This document shows, piece by piece, positions 1 to 5,950 of a stretch of 7,208 bases of DNA. Source of the stretch: CAYHSY01 sp964359435. GTDB lineage: Bacteria > Patescibacteriota > Minisyncoccia > UBA6257 > JAUSGH01. Numbering within the stretch: the first letter of the stretch is position 1; the number at the start of each line of letters is the position of its first letter. The translations under genes were made by a program, and so were the position numbers. The stretch covers positions 1 to 7,208 of the forward strand of contig CAYHSY010000044.1 of assembly GCA_964359435.1 (NCBI GenBank). The letters run 5' to 3'. Below the pieces are notes generated by a model. The model was not told where the DNA came from. It was given only the letters and a program-made list of their open reading frames with translations, and ran no database searches.

Positions 1-57
1 GTTGGTATCGGCTAAAATGGCCTTGGAGTCCAGAAGTGGGTGGCATTATACAAGGAG

Positions 58-86
58 TTGACATTTGCTTTTCACTGGACTACAAT
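58..86 (+). promoter_or_regulatory. Sigma-70-type promoter for the rpmF-nusB-rnc operon
   Basis: A perfect -35 box TTGACA (58-63) is separated by exactly 17 bases from TACAAT (81-86), one mismatch from the consensus -10. Transcription would start near 92-94 and give a leader of about 58 bases before rpmF. The leader holds a small inverted repeat (TTTCC at 107-111, GGAAA at 120-124, 8-base loop). This is the best promoter match in the window and sits in front of a ribosomal-protein operon, where a strong promoter is expected. The boxes are seen directly; activity is inferred. Confidence 0.8.
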
Positions 87-150
87 ATATAGTAATTAAA
101 TAAACCTTTCCATTTGTTTGGAAATTGGTTATTGGCAATTGTAAATTATT

Positions 151-330
151 ATGGGTGGCGTACCAACAAAAAAACGATCCAAAGGCAAAGTCCGTCAAGG
201 GCGGTCACATCAGGCCTTGAAGAAGCTCAATCTTTCCCCGTGCTCCAATTGCGGCGCGCCGGTTTTCGGCCATCGCATTTGTCCTCAATGCGGCAAATAT
301 GGCAGTGTTGAAAAAACTCCACAAGCATAG
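151..330 (+). CDS. rpmF: Large ribosomal subunit protein bL32
   Basis: This 59-residue protein begins MGGVPTKKRSKGK, matching the conserved bL32 start (GGVPKxxxSK), with a basic N-terminal tail that threads into 23S rRNA. A zinc-ribbon follows: Cys31-x2-Cys34 and Cys44-x2-Cys47, so this is the zinc-binding (C+) form. The length is normal for the family. The ATG at 151 gives the conserved N-terminus; no Shine-Dalgarno sequence is visible in the AT-rich 20 bases before it. It is the first gene after the promoter at 58-86 and lies 57 bases before nusB. A longer overlapping reading frame starting near 114 is out of frame and is not coding. Confidence 0.95.
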   Translation: MGGVPTKKRSKGKVRQGRSHQALKKLNLSPCSNCGAPVFGHRICPQCGKYGSVEKTPQA

Positions 331-387
331 TTTTTTAATTTTACATTGTCATTTTATATTTTGATTTTTGCATTTTGATATAATTTT

Positions 388-876
388 ATGGCTACCCGGC
401 AACTTGGCAGATCTATCGTCCTCCAGTCCCTTTACGAATGGGATTTCTATAACCGTCAAGAAGATTTGGCGGCGGTGGTGGAGCGTAACATGAATGAATT
501 TGCTCCGGGTTTTGATGAGCCGGAATTTATTTGGAAAATCGTCAAGGGAGTAGTGGAGCATATGGATGAAATCGATAGAGTCATAGAACGCGCCGCGCCG
601 GAATGGCCTTTGGCTCAAATTGCCGTGATTGACAGGAATGCTCTGCGCATCGGTCTTTATGAATTGCTTTACGCCGATAAAAACGAAGTGCCGCCCAAGG
701 TGGCTATCAACGAATCCATTGAATTGGCCAAAAATTACGGCGGCCCCAACTCCGGCAAATTTATCAACGGGGTTCTGGGCACCGTGTTTAAGGAAGTCGC
801 GCCGGAAGAAGCCGCCCGCCACGCGGAGGAACGGCAAAACCATAGAACTATGGAGGGCGATAAAAAATCCGGATAG
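388..876 (+). CDS. nusB: Transcription antitermination factor NusB
   Basis: NusB binds boxA RNA together with S10 (NusE) and keeps RNA polymerase processive through rRNA operons. The 162-residue protein shows the all-helical NusB pattern. The first helix carries the family's RxxxLQSLYEWDF-type sequence (residues 4-20). A WPLAQIAVIDRNALRIGLYELLY-like block lies at about 73-95, and the signature VAINESIELAK with KFINGVLG at about 105-131. The last 27 residues are a charged tail beyond the usual domain end. The start ATG at 388 places the first conserved helix correctly; no Shine-Dalgarno sequence is seen. It lies between rpmF and rnc, 46 bases before rnc, in an apparent operon for ribosome production. 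Confidence 0.95.
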   Translation: MATRQLGRSIVLQSLYEWDFYNRQEDLAAVVERNMNEFAPGFDEPEFIWKIVKGVVEHMDEIDRVIERAAPEWPLAQIAVIDRNALRIGLYELLYADKNEVPPKVAINESIELAKNYGGPNSGKFINGVLGTVFKEVAPEEAARHAEERQNHRTMEGDKKSG

Positions 877-922
877 TTTATTATAGTATCCGCGTCTTAG
901 TTTATCGGCCAATATATTTAAA

Positions 923-1612
923 ATGCCTGATCAAAAATTACTCGAAAAATTTATAGGTTATTCGTTCAAGAACGAGCGATTGCTGGAGGAGGCGCTTACG
1001 CACCGGTCGTACCTGAATGAAAATCCTCGCGAGGGGCTTTCGCACAACGAGCGTCTGGAGTTTTTGGGCGATGCGGTTTTGGAATTGGCGGTGACGGAGG
1101 ACTTGTTTGCCCGCTTTCCCCAATACGAAGAGGGGACGCTGACCAGTTTCCGGGCGGCGCTCGTCAATTACATCATGTTGGCCTCGATCGCCCGCGACCT
1201 GGGATTGGACGGTTTCTTGCGTCTTTCGCGCGGCGAGGCCAAGGACATGGGCCGTGCCCGCGAAGTCATTTTGGCGAACGCCATGGAGGCCTTGATTGGC
1301 GCCATCTACCTTGACTCCGGTTATGCTTCGGCTCGCGCTTTTGTATTCCGCGTGGTCATGCCCCACTTGGAAAAAGTTATGCGCAGCGAGGCCTACCGCG
1401 ATCCCAAGAGCTCTCTTCAGGAGAAAGTCCAGGCCGAGGAAAAAATTACCCCGACTTATAAGGTCTTGAGCGAAGAAGGTCCCGACCATGCCCGCGTCTT
1501 CACCATGGGCGTTTATTTCGGCGATGAAAAAATAGCCGAAGGGTCCGGCCCTTCCAAACAGGAGGCGGAGATAGAGGCCGCCAAGGCCGCGTTGAAGAAA
1601 ATTGAAAAATAA
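923..1612 (+). CDS. rnc: Ribonuclease III
   Basis: RNase III cleaves double-stranded RNA as a dimer, notably the stems that release 16S and 23S rRNA precursors. The 229-residue protein has the catalytic domain first, with signature NERLEFLGDAVLE at 42-54 (acidic residues Glu43, Glu46, Asp50), the EEGTL segment with Glu70, and LANAMEALIGAIYLD at 117-131 with catalytic Glu122. A double-stranded RNA-binding domain follows (about 160-229), starting DPKSSLQE and ending in the typical GPSKQEAEIEAAKAAL helix. Asn119 stands where E. coli has Asp114; I recall Asn here in other bacterial RNase III sequences, so activity is still expected. The ATG at 923 has no Shine-Dalgarno. The next gene begins 3 bases after its stop. 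Confidence 0.97.
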   Translation: MPDQKLLEKFIGYSFKNERLLEEALTHRSYLNENPREGLSHNERLEFLGDAVLELAVTEDLFARFPQYEEGTLTSFRAALVNYIMLASIARDLGLDGFLRLSRGEAKDMGRAREVILANAMEALIGAIYLDSGYASARAFVFRVVMPHLEKVMRSEAYRDPKSSLQEKVQAEEKITPTYKVLSEEGPDHARVFTMGVYFGDEKIAEGSGPSKQEAEIEAAKAALKKIEK

Positions 1613-1615
1613 AAT

Positions 1616-1921
1616 ATGATAATTCGCGAAAAATCGCCGATGGTTTTGCCGGATGTCTCGATGGTAAAGTTGGCTGTGGATATAAACCGGCAAGTTTTGG
1701 CTTTCGGCTGCGAGTTCCACATTGATTGCGCCGAAGAATTGGTTGAAGAGGGCTCCGGCGCAGGAGATATTTGGGGTGCCAATATCTATCCCAAAACTAA
1801 AGACATCGATTTTGTGTCGTTGATTAATATCAGGCCGTTGGTTGGCAACCGCTCCATGGATATTCAGAAACCGGAAATTCAAGAAAAAGTCAGAAAAATT
1901 ATCGAAGCTTTATTGATATGA
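1616..1921 (+). CDS. DUF5674 family protein
   Basis: This is a 101-residue protein of unknown function. I recognise the DUF5674 pattern, a small family I know mostly from Patescibacteria: MIIREKSP start, VKLAVDINRQVLAFGCEFHID (about 17-37, with Glu33 and His35), DIWGANIYP (51-59), then INIRP (70-74) and GNRS (77-80), ending in a helix. The conserved polar and charged residues (Glu33, His35, Asp51, Arg73, Asn78, Arg79) could form a ligand or metal site, but that is inference. No signal peptide or membrane segment is present. It starts 3 bases after rnc and its stop overlaps the next start (ATGA), so it is very probably cotranscribed with rnc and translationally coupled to the next gene. Confidence 0.82.
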   Translation: MIIREKSPMVLPDVSMVKLAVDINRQVLAFGCEFHIDCAEELVEEGSGAGDIWGANIYPKTKDIDFVSLINIRPLVGNRSMDIQKPEIQEKVRKIIEALLI

Positions 1922-2187
1922 CCCGGGAACGCTGGTATAAATTTTCCAAACGGGAACAGTTGTCGGCTATTTTTGCCGAACTGGAACGCGCCTGTGTCTG
2001 GCAAGGAAAAAATGAAGAAAATTTTAAGAGCGCCTTGGAGCGTGGTTTAGAGTTGGCGGATTTGTCTATAGACGATCCAAAATGGAAGGGAGAAACCTTC
2101 ACGCTTTTTGTCTTAAGAAATGAAATATCGAAATTTTATATCCACGAACGCACTGGCAGTATCCAAAAACTCGCGAGCGTTCTATGA
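1918..2187 (+). CDS. Small helical protein of unknown function, coupled to DUF5674 gene
   Basis: The 89-residue protein starts within the ATGA overlap with the previous stop. It is soluble and predicted mainly helical, with the pattern WYKFSKREQLSAIFAELERA (6-25), a WQGK turn, a second helix LERGLELADLSIDDPKW, and a third helix around LFVLRNEISKFYI. The W-x-K-x-S-x-R-E-Q-L start and the LERxLELxDLxIDD centre resemble uncharacterised small proteins I recall from Parcubacteria, but I cannot name a family. Four-base overlap with the DUF5674 gene implies translational coupling and balanced production. It is the last gene of the rpmF operon; 103 bases without a gene separate it from smc. No function is proposed. 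Confidence 0.75.
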   Translation: MTRERWYKFSKREQLSAIFAELERACVWQGKNEENFKSALERGLELADLSIDDPKWKGETFTLFVLRNEISKFYIHERTGSIQKLASVL

Positions 2188-2249
2188 CATTAAGCCGCGC
2201 TTAAGAAGTTGATATCTCTCGCGACTAGTTCGCGCCGGCGGATTTTTGT

Positions 2250-2278
2250 TTGCCCTCTGGCGTGAGTTCCGATAAAAT
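2250..2278 (+). promoter_or_regulatory. Candidate promoter for the SMC gene
   Basis: TTGCCC (2250-2255; 4 of 6 bases of the -35 consensus) is followed after 17 bases by TAAAAT (2273-2278; 5 of 6 of the -10 consensus). A start near 2284-2286 would leave only about 5-7 bases before the SMC ATG at 2291, a near-leaderless mRNA, which fits the missing Shine-Dalgarno. The boxes are visible; function is inferred. Confidence 0.5.
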
Positions 2279-2290
2279 TAAATTACATTC

Positions 2291-4435
2291 ATGCGTCTAA
2301 AACGGCTCGAGCTCCAGGGTTTCAAATCATTCGCCGCCAAGGCGGTTTTGGATTTTCCGGAAAAAGGCGTGGTGGCGATTGTGGGCCCCAACGGTTCCGG
2401 CAAAAGCAATGTCATAGACGCGGTGCGCTGGATTTTGGGCGAACGCGAGGCCAAAAATTTGCGCGGTGATACTTCCAAAGACTTAATTTTTTCCGGTACG
2501 GATGGAAAGTCGCGCGTGGGCGCGGCCACTGCCACCATTTTCTTGGAGCGGGGGGCAGGCGAAGTCGGCGAGTTTGCGGAAGTCGCCGTTACGCGCAAAA
2601 TTTTCCGCGACGGTTCGGCGCAATATTTTTTGAACAAAGACGAAGTCCGACTCAAGGATCTGATCGATTTTTTCGCGGGGGCGAAACTCGGCGCGCGCGG
2701 CCTGACAGTCATCAACCAAGGCGCGAGCGACAGTTTTGTGAAGGCGTCCGTCTCCGAACGCCGCGATATGATAGAAGAAATTTTGGGTCTGCGGCAATAT
2801 CAGTTGAAGCGCCATGAAGCCGAGTTGAAGTTGAAATCCACCGATGCCAATTTGGATAAAGTCGGCGCCATGGTGGAAGAACTTTTGCCGCGTTTGCGGC
2901 TTTTGCGGCGGCAGGCCGGCAAATGGGAACAGCATGCCGCGTTCGCCGCGGAGTTGAAGGATTTGGAGAATAAATATTTTGCGCTTAAACTCAAAGAACT
3001 GGAAGAGTTTCGTCTCGCGATTGCGCCCAGGGCCGCCTCGCTCCAAAGCCGCTTGGTCCAGAAAGCCGATGAACTGCAAGTCCGGAATGCCGAATTGGAA
3101 CGCGTGCGCTCCGAGCGGCCCAAGGCGGAAACAACCGATGACGCTCGCCGTGAACGCGAATTGTTGGATCGCCGGGCCGGGCTCGATCGGGAATTGGGCC
3201 GGTTGGAGGCCAAATTGGAATTCGCTGAAACCCAATCCAAAACTGCGCTTCAAGAGGCGGAGCTCCATGGCGCGCTCGCGCATGTCCGTGAGGAGCTGGT
3301 CCGGGCCTTGGACGCGGAACACGAAGAAATGCGGGTCATCCTTGCGCGGGTGGTGGAAAACATTGACCATTTATTTAACAGCAAAAAAGCCGATCTCTCG
3401 GCTCTGAAAATAGAGATAGAAGAGGCGCGGCTGGCGTTGTCTGCCGATATGTCAAAAATTGACGCCGAGCTCGCCGTGATTAAAAACGCCGCCGTGGCCT
3501 CAAGGCAGGGCTTCGAGGAATTTAATGTCAGCTTTGAGCGGGCCTTCCGTCTGGTGGAGGCCAAAAAAGATGAACTGGCCGAGCTGGAACGGGAGCGCAA
3601 CGATCTGCGTTTTGAGGAGGAGCGTTTACGGTTGAAAAACGAAGAGCTGGCTGGGCGGCTACGCGAGATCGGCCGCGATCAGGCGAGTTTTGCGGCGATA
3701 ACCGTGGGAGAAATTGAATCGGATTTTATATTGTCGGCCGAGCGGCGCATGTTGCGTTTGCGCGGTGAACTGGCCGCGATCGGCGCGATTGACGAATCCC
3801 TTTTGGCCGAGGCCAAGGAAGCGGAAAGCCGTTACTCATTCCTCTCCGTCCAAAGCGCGGATTTAAGCAAGGCCGCGGTGGATCTAAGAAACCTAATCGT
3901 TGATTTGAAAAATCGGTTGAACGCGGAATTCGCAAAATCTTTAGGTGAGATGAATGGGCATTTCAATAATTATTTCCGGCTCATGTTCGGCGGCGGCAAA
4001 GCGCGTTTAGTCGCGGTCAAACGCGCGCCTCAAACAGAGGAAGCGGTGGATGGCGCGACCCCTCTCGCCCCGGCAGGGACGGATGAAGATGAAAGAGAAA
4101 TTGCCGGCCTGGAAATTGAACTGTCTTTGCCCAAGAAAGGCGTACGCGGCTTGGATATCTTGTCCGGTGGCGAAAAAAGTTTAGTTTCCATCGCCGCGCT
4201 CTTCTCTCTTGTTTCCGTCGCTTCGCCGCCGTTTCTGGTGTTGGATGAAATTGACGCGGCTTTGGATGAACAAAACACTAAGCGTTTTGCCAATTTGATT
4301 AAAGAATTTTCTAAACATACTCAATTTATTTTGGTTACGCACAATCGCGCTACCATGGAAGCGGCCGATTTGCTTTATGGCGTCACCATGGGTGTTGATG
4401 GAGCATCAAAGTTGTTGTCGGTGAAGCTATCTTAG
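2291..4435 (+). CDS. smc: Compact SMC-family chromosome segregation ATPase, apparently hingeless
   Basis: SMC ATPases form V-shaped dimers that organise and segregate chromosomes. The N-terminal head (about 1-185) starts LKRLELQGFKSF, has Walker A GPNGSGKS (32-39), an LGEREAKNLRG segment (49-59) and a Q-loop Gln143. The C-terminal head (about 555-714) has the NGHFNNYFRLMFGGG entry (555-569), ABC signature LSGGEKS (624-630), Walker B FLVLDEID (648-655), D-loop ALDEQN and switch His684. All ATPase residues are therefore present. Between the heads are two charged coiled-coil stretches (about 185-325 and 370-550). At 714 aa it is far shorter than the usual 1,100-1,200, and the apex (about 325-370) shows no glycine-rich hinge domain. 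The reading frame is intact, so this is a compact form rather than a broken gene. It could also be classed as a RecN/SbcC-like SMC relative, but head motifs favour true SMC. No ScpA/ScpB gene is nearby. Confidence 0.9.
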   Translation: MRLKRLELQGFKSFAAKAVLDFPEKGVVAIVGPNGSGKSNVIDAVRWILGEREAKNLRGDTSKDLIFSGTDGKSRVGAATATIFLERGAGEVGEFAEVAVTRKIFRDGSAQYFLNKDEVRLKDLIDFFAGAKLGARGLTVINQGASDSFVKASVSERRDMIEEILGLRQYQLKRHEAELKLKSTDANLDKVGAMVEELLPRLRLLRRQAGKWEQHAAFAAELKDLENKYFALKLKELEEFRLAIAPRAASLQSRLVQKADELQVRNAELERVRSERPKAETTDDARRERELLDRRAGLDRELGRLEAKLEFAETQSKTALQEAELHGALAHVREELVRALDAEHEEMRVILARVVENIDHLFNSKKADLSALKIEIEEARLALSADMSKIDAELAVIKNAAVASRQGFEEFNVSFERAFRLVEAKKDELAELERERNDLRFEEERLRLKNEELAGRLREIGRDQASFAAITVGEIESDFILSAERRMLRLRGELAAIGAIDESLLAEAKEAESRYSFLSVQSADLSKAAVDLRNLIVDLKNRLNAEFAKSLGEMNGHFNNYFRLMFGGGKARLVAVKRAPQTEEAVDGATPLAPAGTDEDEREIAGLEIELSLPKKGVRGLDILSGGEKSLVSIAALFSLVSVASPPFLVLDEIDAALDEQNTKRFANLIKEFSKHTQFILVTHNRATMEAADLLYGVTMGVDGASKLLSVKLS

Positions 4436-4441
4436 TCCGGG

Positions 4442-4566
4442 AATTTCTAATTCCTAATTAACCTAATTATTCTGATCAATGACCAACGGGAAACTAATCC
4501 TTTTTAGACATTGGGTATTTAATCATTGGGATTTGATTAGGTCAATTAGAACAATTAGAAATTAGG
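4442..4566. repeat. AT-rich imperfect palindromic intergenic element
   Basis: Nearly the whole gap between smc and the methyltransferase gene is a long imperfect inverted repeat. The left arm (4442-4469, AATTTCTAATTCCTAATTAA then CCTAATTA) is nearly the reverse complement of the right arm (4536-4563, GATTAGGTCAATTAG then AACAATTAGAAATT), with about two mismatches and two extra bases. The middle (4470-4535) shows a weaker inverted match, for example ATCAATGACCAA against ATTGGGATTTGAT. TAATT, CATTGG and GATTAG words recur. It contains no reading frame. It may be a non-autonomous mobile or REP-like palindromic repeat; I recall similar TAATT/CATTGG-rich elements in CPR genomes but cannot confirm it here. 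It could fold into a long hairpin in the transcript. Confidence 0.6.
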
Positions 4567-4571
4567 CATTT

Positions 4572-5081
4572 ATGTTTCTAGTCGCTATTTTATTTTGGCT
4601 CATCCTGGTATTACTGGTTTTGTTTTTCTTACCCGGCATTTTAATGTGCGGCGCCCCTTATGTCCCCACTCATCCGAAAGCGGTGGAGCATATGTTGGGA
4701 TTTACTCGATTGAAGGCGGGGGAGAAAATGGCGGATCTTGGCGCGGGTGATGGTAAAATTGTCATCGCCTTCGCGCGCTCCGGTGCCGAAGCGCATGGCT
4801 ACGAAATTAATCCAATTTTAGTTTTGTTTGGTCGGTGGAAGATTCGCCGCGCCGGCCTTCGCGGCCGCGCCTTCATGCATTGGCAAAGTTTTTGGGGAGT
4901 CGATCTTTCCGGTTTTAACGTGATAACCGTCTTTGGCATAGGGCATATTATGAATCGCCTGGAGCGGAAGCTTCAAATCGAACTCCTGTCCGGTGCCCGT
5001 GTCGCCTCCAACGTTTTTCCTTTTCCCAACTGGCCTCCAACCGACTCTCTGGACGGCGTCTTGCTTTATATAAAGAAATAG
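4572..5081 (+). CDS. Membrane-anchored class I SAM methyltransferase, FAM173 (ATPSCKMT/ANTKMT)-like
   Basis: The 169-residue protein begins with a hydrophobic helix (about 2-25), then GAPYVPTHPKAVEHML (27-42). The SAM-binding motif I is ADLGAGDGKIVIAFA (54-68), and GYEINP (76-81) supplies the acidic residue (Glu78) expected to hold the SAM ribose. Later blocks VFGIGHIMNRLERKLQIELLSGARV and VFPFPNWPP follow. TM segment plus YVPT, D-x-G-x-GDG-x-IVIA, GYE-x-NP, the L-E-x-KL-x-x-EL block and FPFP-W-P is the arrangement I recall for FAM173 proteins, which methylate lysines of mitochondrial ATP synthase subunit c and the ADP/ATP carrier. The bacterial substrate is unknown; a membrane protein such as AtpE is a reasonable guess. 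The ATG at 4572 includes the TM helix; only a weak TAGG precedes it. rpsP follows 30 bases on. Confidence 0.82.
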   Translation: MFLVAILFWLILVLLVLFFLPGILMCGAPYVPTHPKAVEHMLGFTRLKAGEKMADLGAGDGKIVIAFARSGAEAHGYEINPILVLFGRWKIRRAGLRGRAFMHWQSFWGVDLSGFNVITVFGIGHIMNRLERKLQIELLSGARVASNVFPFPNWPPTDSLDGVLLYIKK

Positions 5082-5089
5082 AGTATACT
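5061..5089 (+). promoter_or_regulatory. Candidate promoter for rpsP-khpA
   Basis: TATACT (5084-5089, 5 of 6 bases of the -10 consensus) lies 17 bases after TTGCTT (5061-5066, matching only the TTG of the -35). It straddles the methyltransferase stop codon. Transcription would begin near 5096, about 16 bases before rpsP. Ribosomal-protein genes often have their own promoter, but the -35 is weak. Confidence 0.4.
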
Positions 5090-5111
5090 GGAAAGAATCC
5101 ATATCAAAAAT

Positions 5112-5510
5112 ATGTTAATGCTTAAATTACAGCGCATCGGCAAAAAGCACCAGGCGAGCTATCGCTTAATTGTTGGTGAAAAACGGGAAAAATTGGACGG
5201 ACAGCAACTGGAGGATTTGGGCTGGCACGATCCGCACGCGCACAAATCAGAATTCAAAAAAGACCGTGTTCTTTATTGGATTTCCAAAGGCGCGGGGAAG
5301 AGCGTCACGGTGCATAATCTGCTTGTCGCGGGCGGTATTATCGAGGGTAAAAAAATTGCCAAACATAAACAACCGAAAGCCGCGGAGAGCGGCCCTGTCT
5401 CGGCTAAAGCTCCGGCGGGTGAAGCGCCTAAGCCAGCCGAATCTTCCAAGGTGGAAGAAAAGCCGGTAGAAAAACCGGCAGAGGTGAAAACCGAAACCCC
5501 GGCCGCATAG
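5112..5510 (+). CDS. rpsP: Small ribosomal subunit protein bS16 with a C-terminal extension
   Basis: Residues 1-80 are a normal bS16, a 30S assembly protein. It starts MLMLKLQRIGKKHQASYRLI with the conserved R8-x-G10-K-K and Y17-R-L-I-V, followed by E34-D-L-G-W-H-D-P and the segment RVLYWISKGA with VTVHNLLVAGGII. Residues from about 85 to 132 form a low-complexity tail rich in Lys, Pro, Ala and Glu (repeated EKPxE/KPAE units), expected to be disordered; typical bS16 is about 80-90 residues. ATG at 5112 is chosen, but ATG at 5118 (Met3) is equally possible; neither has a Shine-Dalgarno sequence. It is followed by a palindromic repeat and then khpA, the usual partner gene. Confidence 0.95.
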   Translation: MLMLKLQRIGKKHQASYRLIVGEKREKLDGQQLEDLGWHDPHAHKSEFKKDRVLYWISKGAGKSVTVHNLLVAGGIIEGKKIAKHKQPKAAESGPVSAKAPAGEAPKPAESSKVEEKPVEKPAEVKTETPAA

Positions 5511-5522
5511 TAGGGCGGAGAT

Positions 5523-5579
5523 TGTCATTCTGAACGAAGTGAAGAATCTTTAAGATCCTTCGTTGCGCTCAAAATGACA
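5523..5579. repeat. 57-bp palindromic intergenic repeat (TGTCATTCTGA type)
   Basis: Left arm TGTCATTCTGAACGAAGTGA through AGAATCTT (5523-5550) and right arm (5552-5579, ending CTCAAAATGACA) are reverse complements at 22 of 28 positions around a single central base. The TGTCATTCTGA(G/A)CGAAG...AGAATCT form, with the mirrored end TGACA, is a dispersed palindromic repeat I recognise from intergenic regions of many unrelated bacteria, probably a REP- or MITE-like element. The two arms have drifted, so this copy is old or decaying. It lies between rpsP and khpA; the transcript hairpin could affect mRNA stability. There is no T-run after it, so it is not a classical terminator. Confidence 0.8.
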
Positions 5580-5620
5580 GTTCAACGAAAGGTCGCCATT
5601 CAGTCACGAACGAAACCGAT

Positions 5621-5914
5621 ATGTCTAACCAAGAAACCGATAAAGAATTTTTGGAATATTTGGTTAAATCCATCGTTGACCATCCGGATGATGTTAAAAT
5701 CGAACGGAAAGTCGACGAATTGGGCGTGCTTTTGTCGCTCCGCGTTCACGCGGAAGACATGGGCCAAGTGGTGGGCCGTCAAGGCATGACCGCCAAGGCC
5801 ATCCGCTCGCTTCTCCGTATCGTGGGCATCAAAAACAATGCCCGCGTGAACCTCAAGATTGAGGAACCGGAAGGCGGCCTCCGGGCCCCCAGGCCGGAAG
5901 CAAGCGTCGAATAA
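5621..5914 (+). CDS. khpA: KH-domain RNA-binding protein KhpA
   Basis: The 97-residue protein is the size of KhpA (YlqC family), a single KH domain that binds RNA, often with KhpB, and affects small-RNA function and cell division in Gram-positives. The N-terminal helix EFLEYLVKSIVDHPDDV (9-25) is followed by a beta strand and the KH loop GRQG (52-55) in VVGRQGMTAKAIRSLLRIV; a final strand VNLKIEEPEGG precedes a short Pro/Glu tail. The GxxG loop is intact. The ATG at 5621 lacks a Shine-Dalgarno. rpsP-khpA order is conserved in many bacteria, normally followed by rimM and trmD; here a terminator follows instead. Confidence 0.93.
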   Translation: MSNQETDKEFLEYLVKSIVDHPDDVKIERKVDELGVLLSLRVHAEDMGQVVGRQGMTAKAIRSLLRIVGIKNNARVNLKIEEPEGGLRAPRPEASVE

Positions 5915-5922
5915 GCAAGTCT

Positions 5923-5949
5923 TCAAAAACCCCGTAAAGGGGTTTTTGA
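5923..5949 (+). terminator. Rho-independent terminator after khpA
   Basis: TCAAAAACCCC (5923-5933) pairs perfectly with GGGGTTTTTGA (5939-5949) around a GTAAA loop. The right arm supplies the T-run after the GC part, and the mirrored A-run makes it potentially bidirectional. It begins 8 bases after the khpA stop and closes the rpsP-khpA unit. Confidence 0.9.
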
Positions 5950-5950
5950 T

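Noticed and set aside
1..57. End of an upstream gene
   Set aside because: Short open frames reach this edge and stop near 61 and 92, but they are too short to identify; nothing can be supported here.
114..311. A 65-codon frame overlapping rpmF
   Set aside because: It is in another frame from the 151-330 frame, which encodes an unmistakable bL32 with a zinc ribbon.
379..384. TATAAT just before nusB as a promoter
   Set aside because: It lies 3 bases before the ATG, so the transcript would start inside the gene, and there is no -35 at a suitable distance.
938..1882. A 314-codon reverse-strand frame over rnc and the DUF5674 gene
   Set aside because: It lies antisense to two recognised genes, crosses their boundary, and its translation resembles no protein domain.
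2190..2234. Two short inverted repeats (TTAAGC-CGC-GCTTAA and CGCGA-CTAGT-TCGCG) as a terminator for the rpmF operon
   Set aside because: The stems are only 5-6 bp, and the nearest T-run (2243-2247) is 8 bases from the second stem; support is too weak for a terminator call.
2483..3370. A 295-codon reverse-strand frame inside smc
   Set aside because: It is antisense to a well-supported coding region and arises from the GC-rich third positions of smc; its composition is not protein-like.
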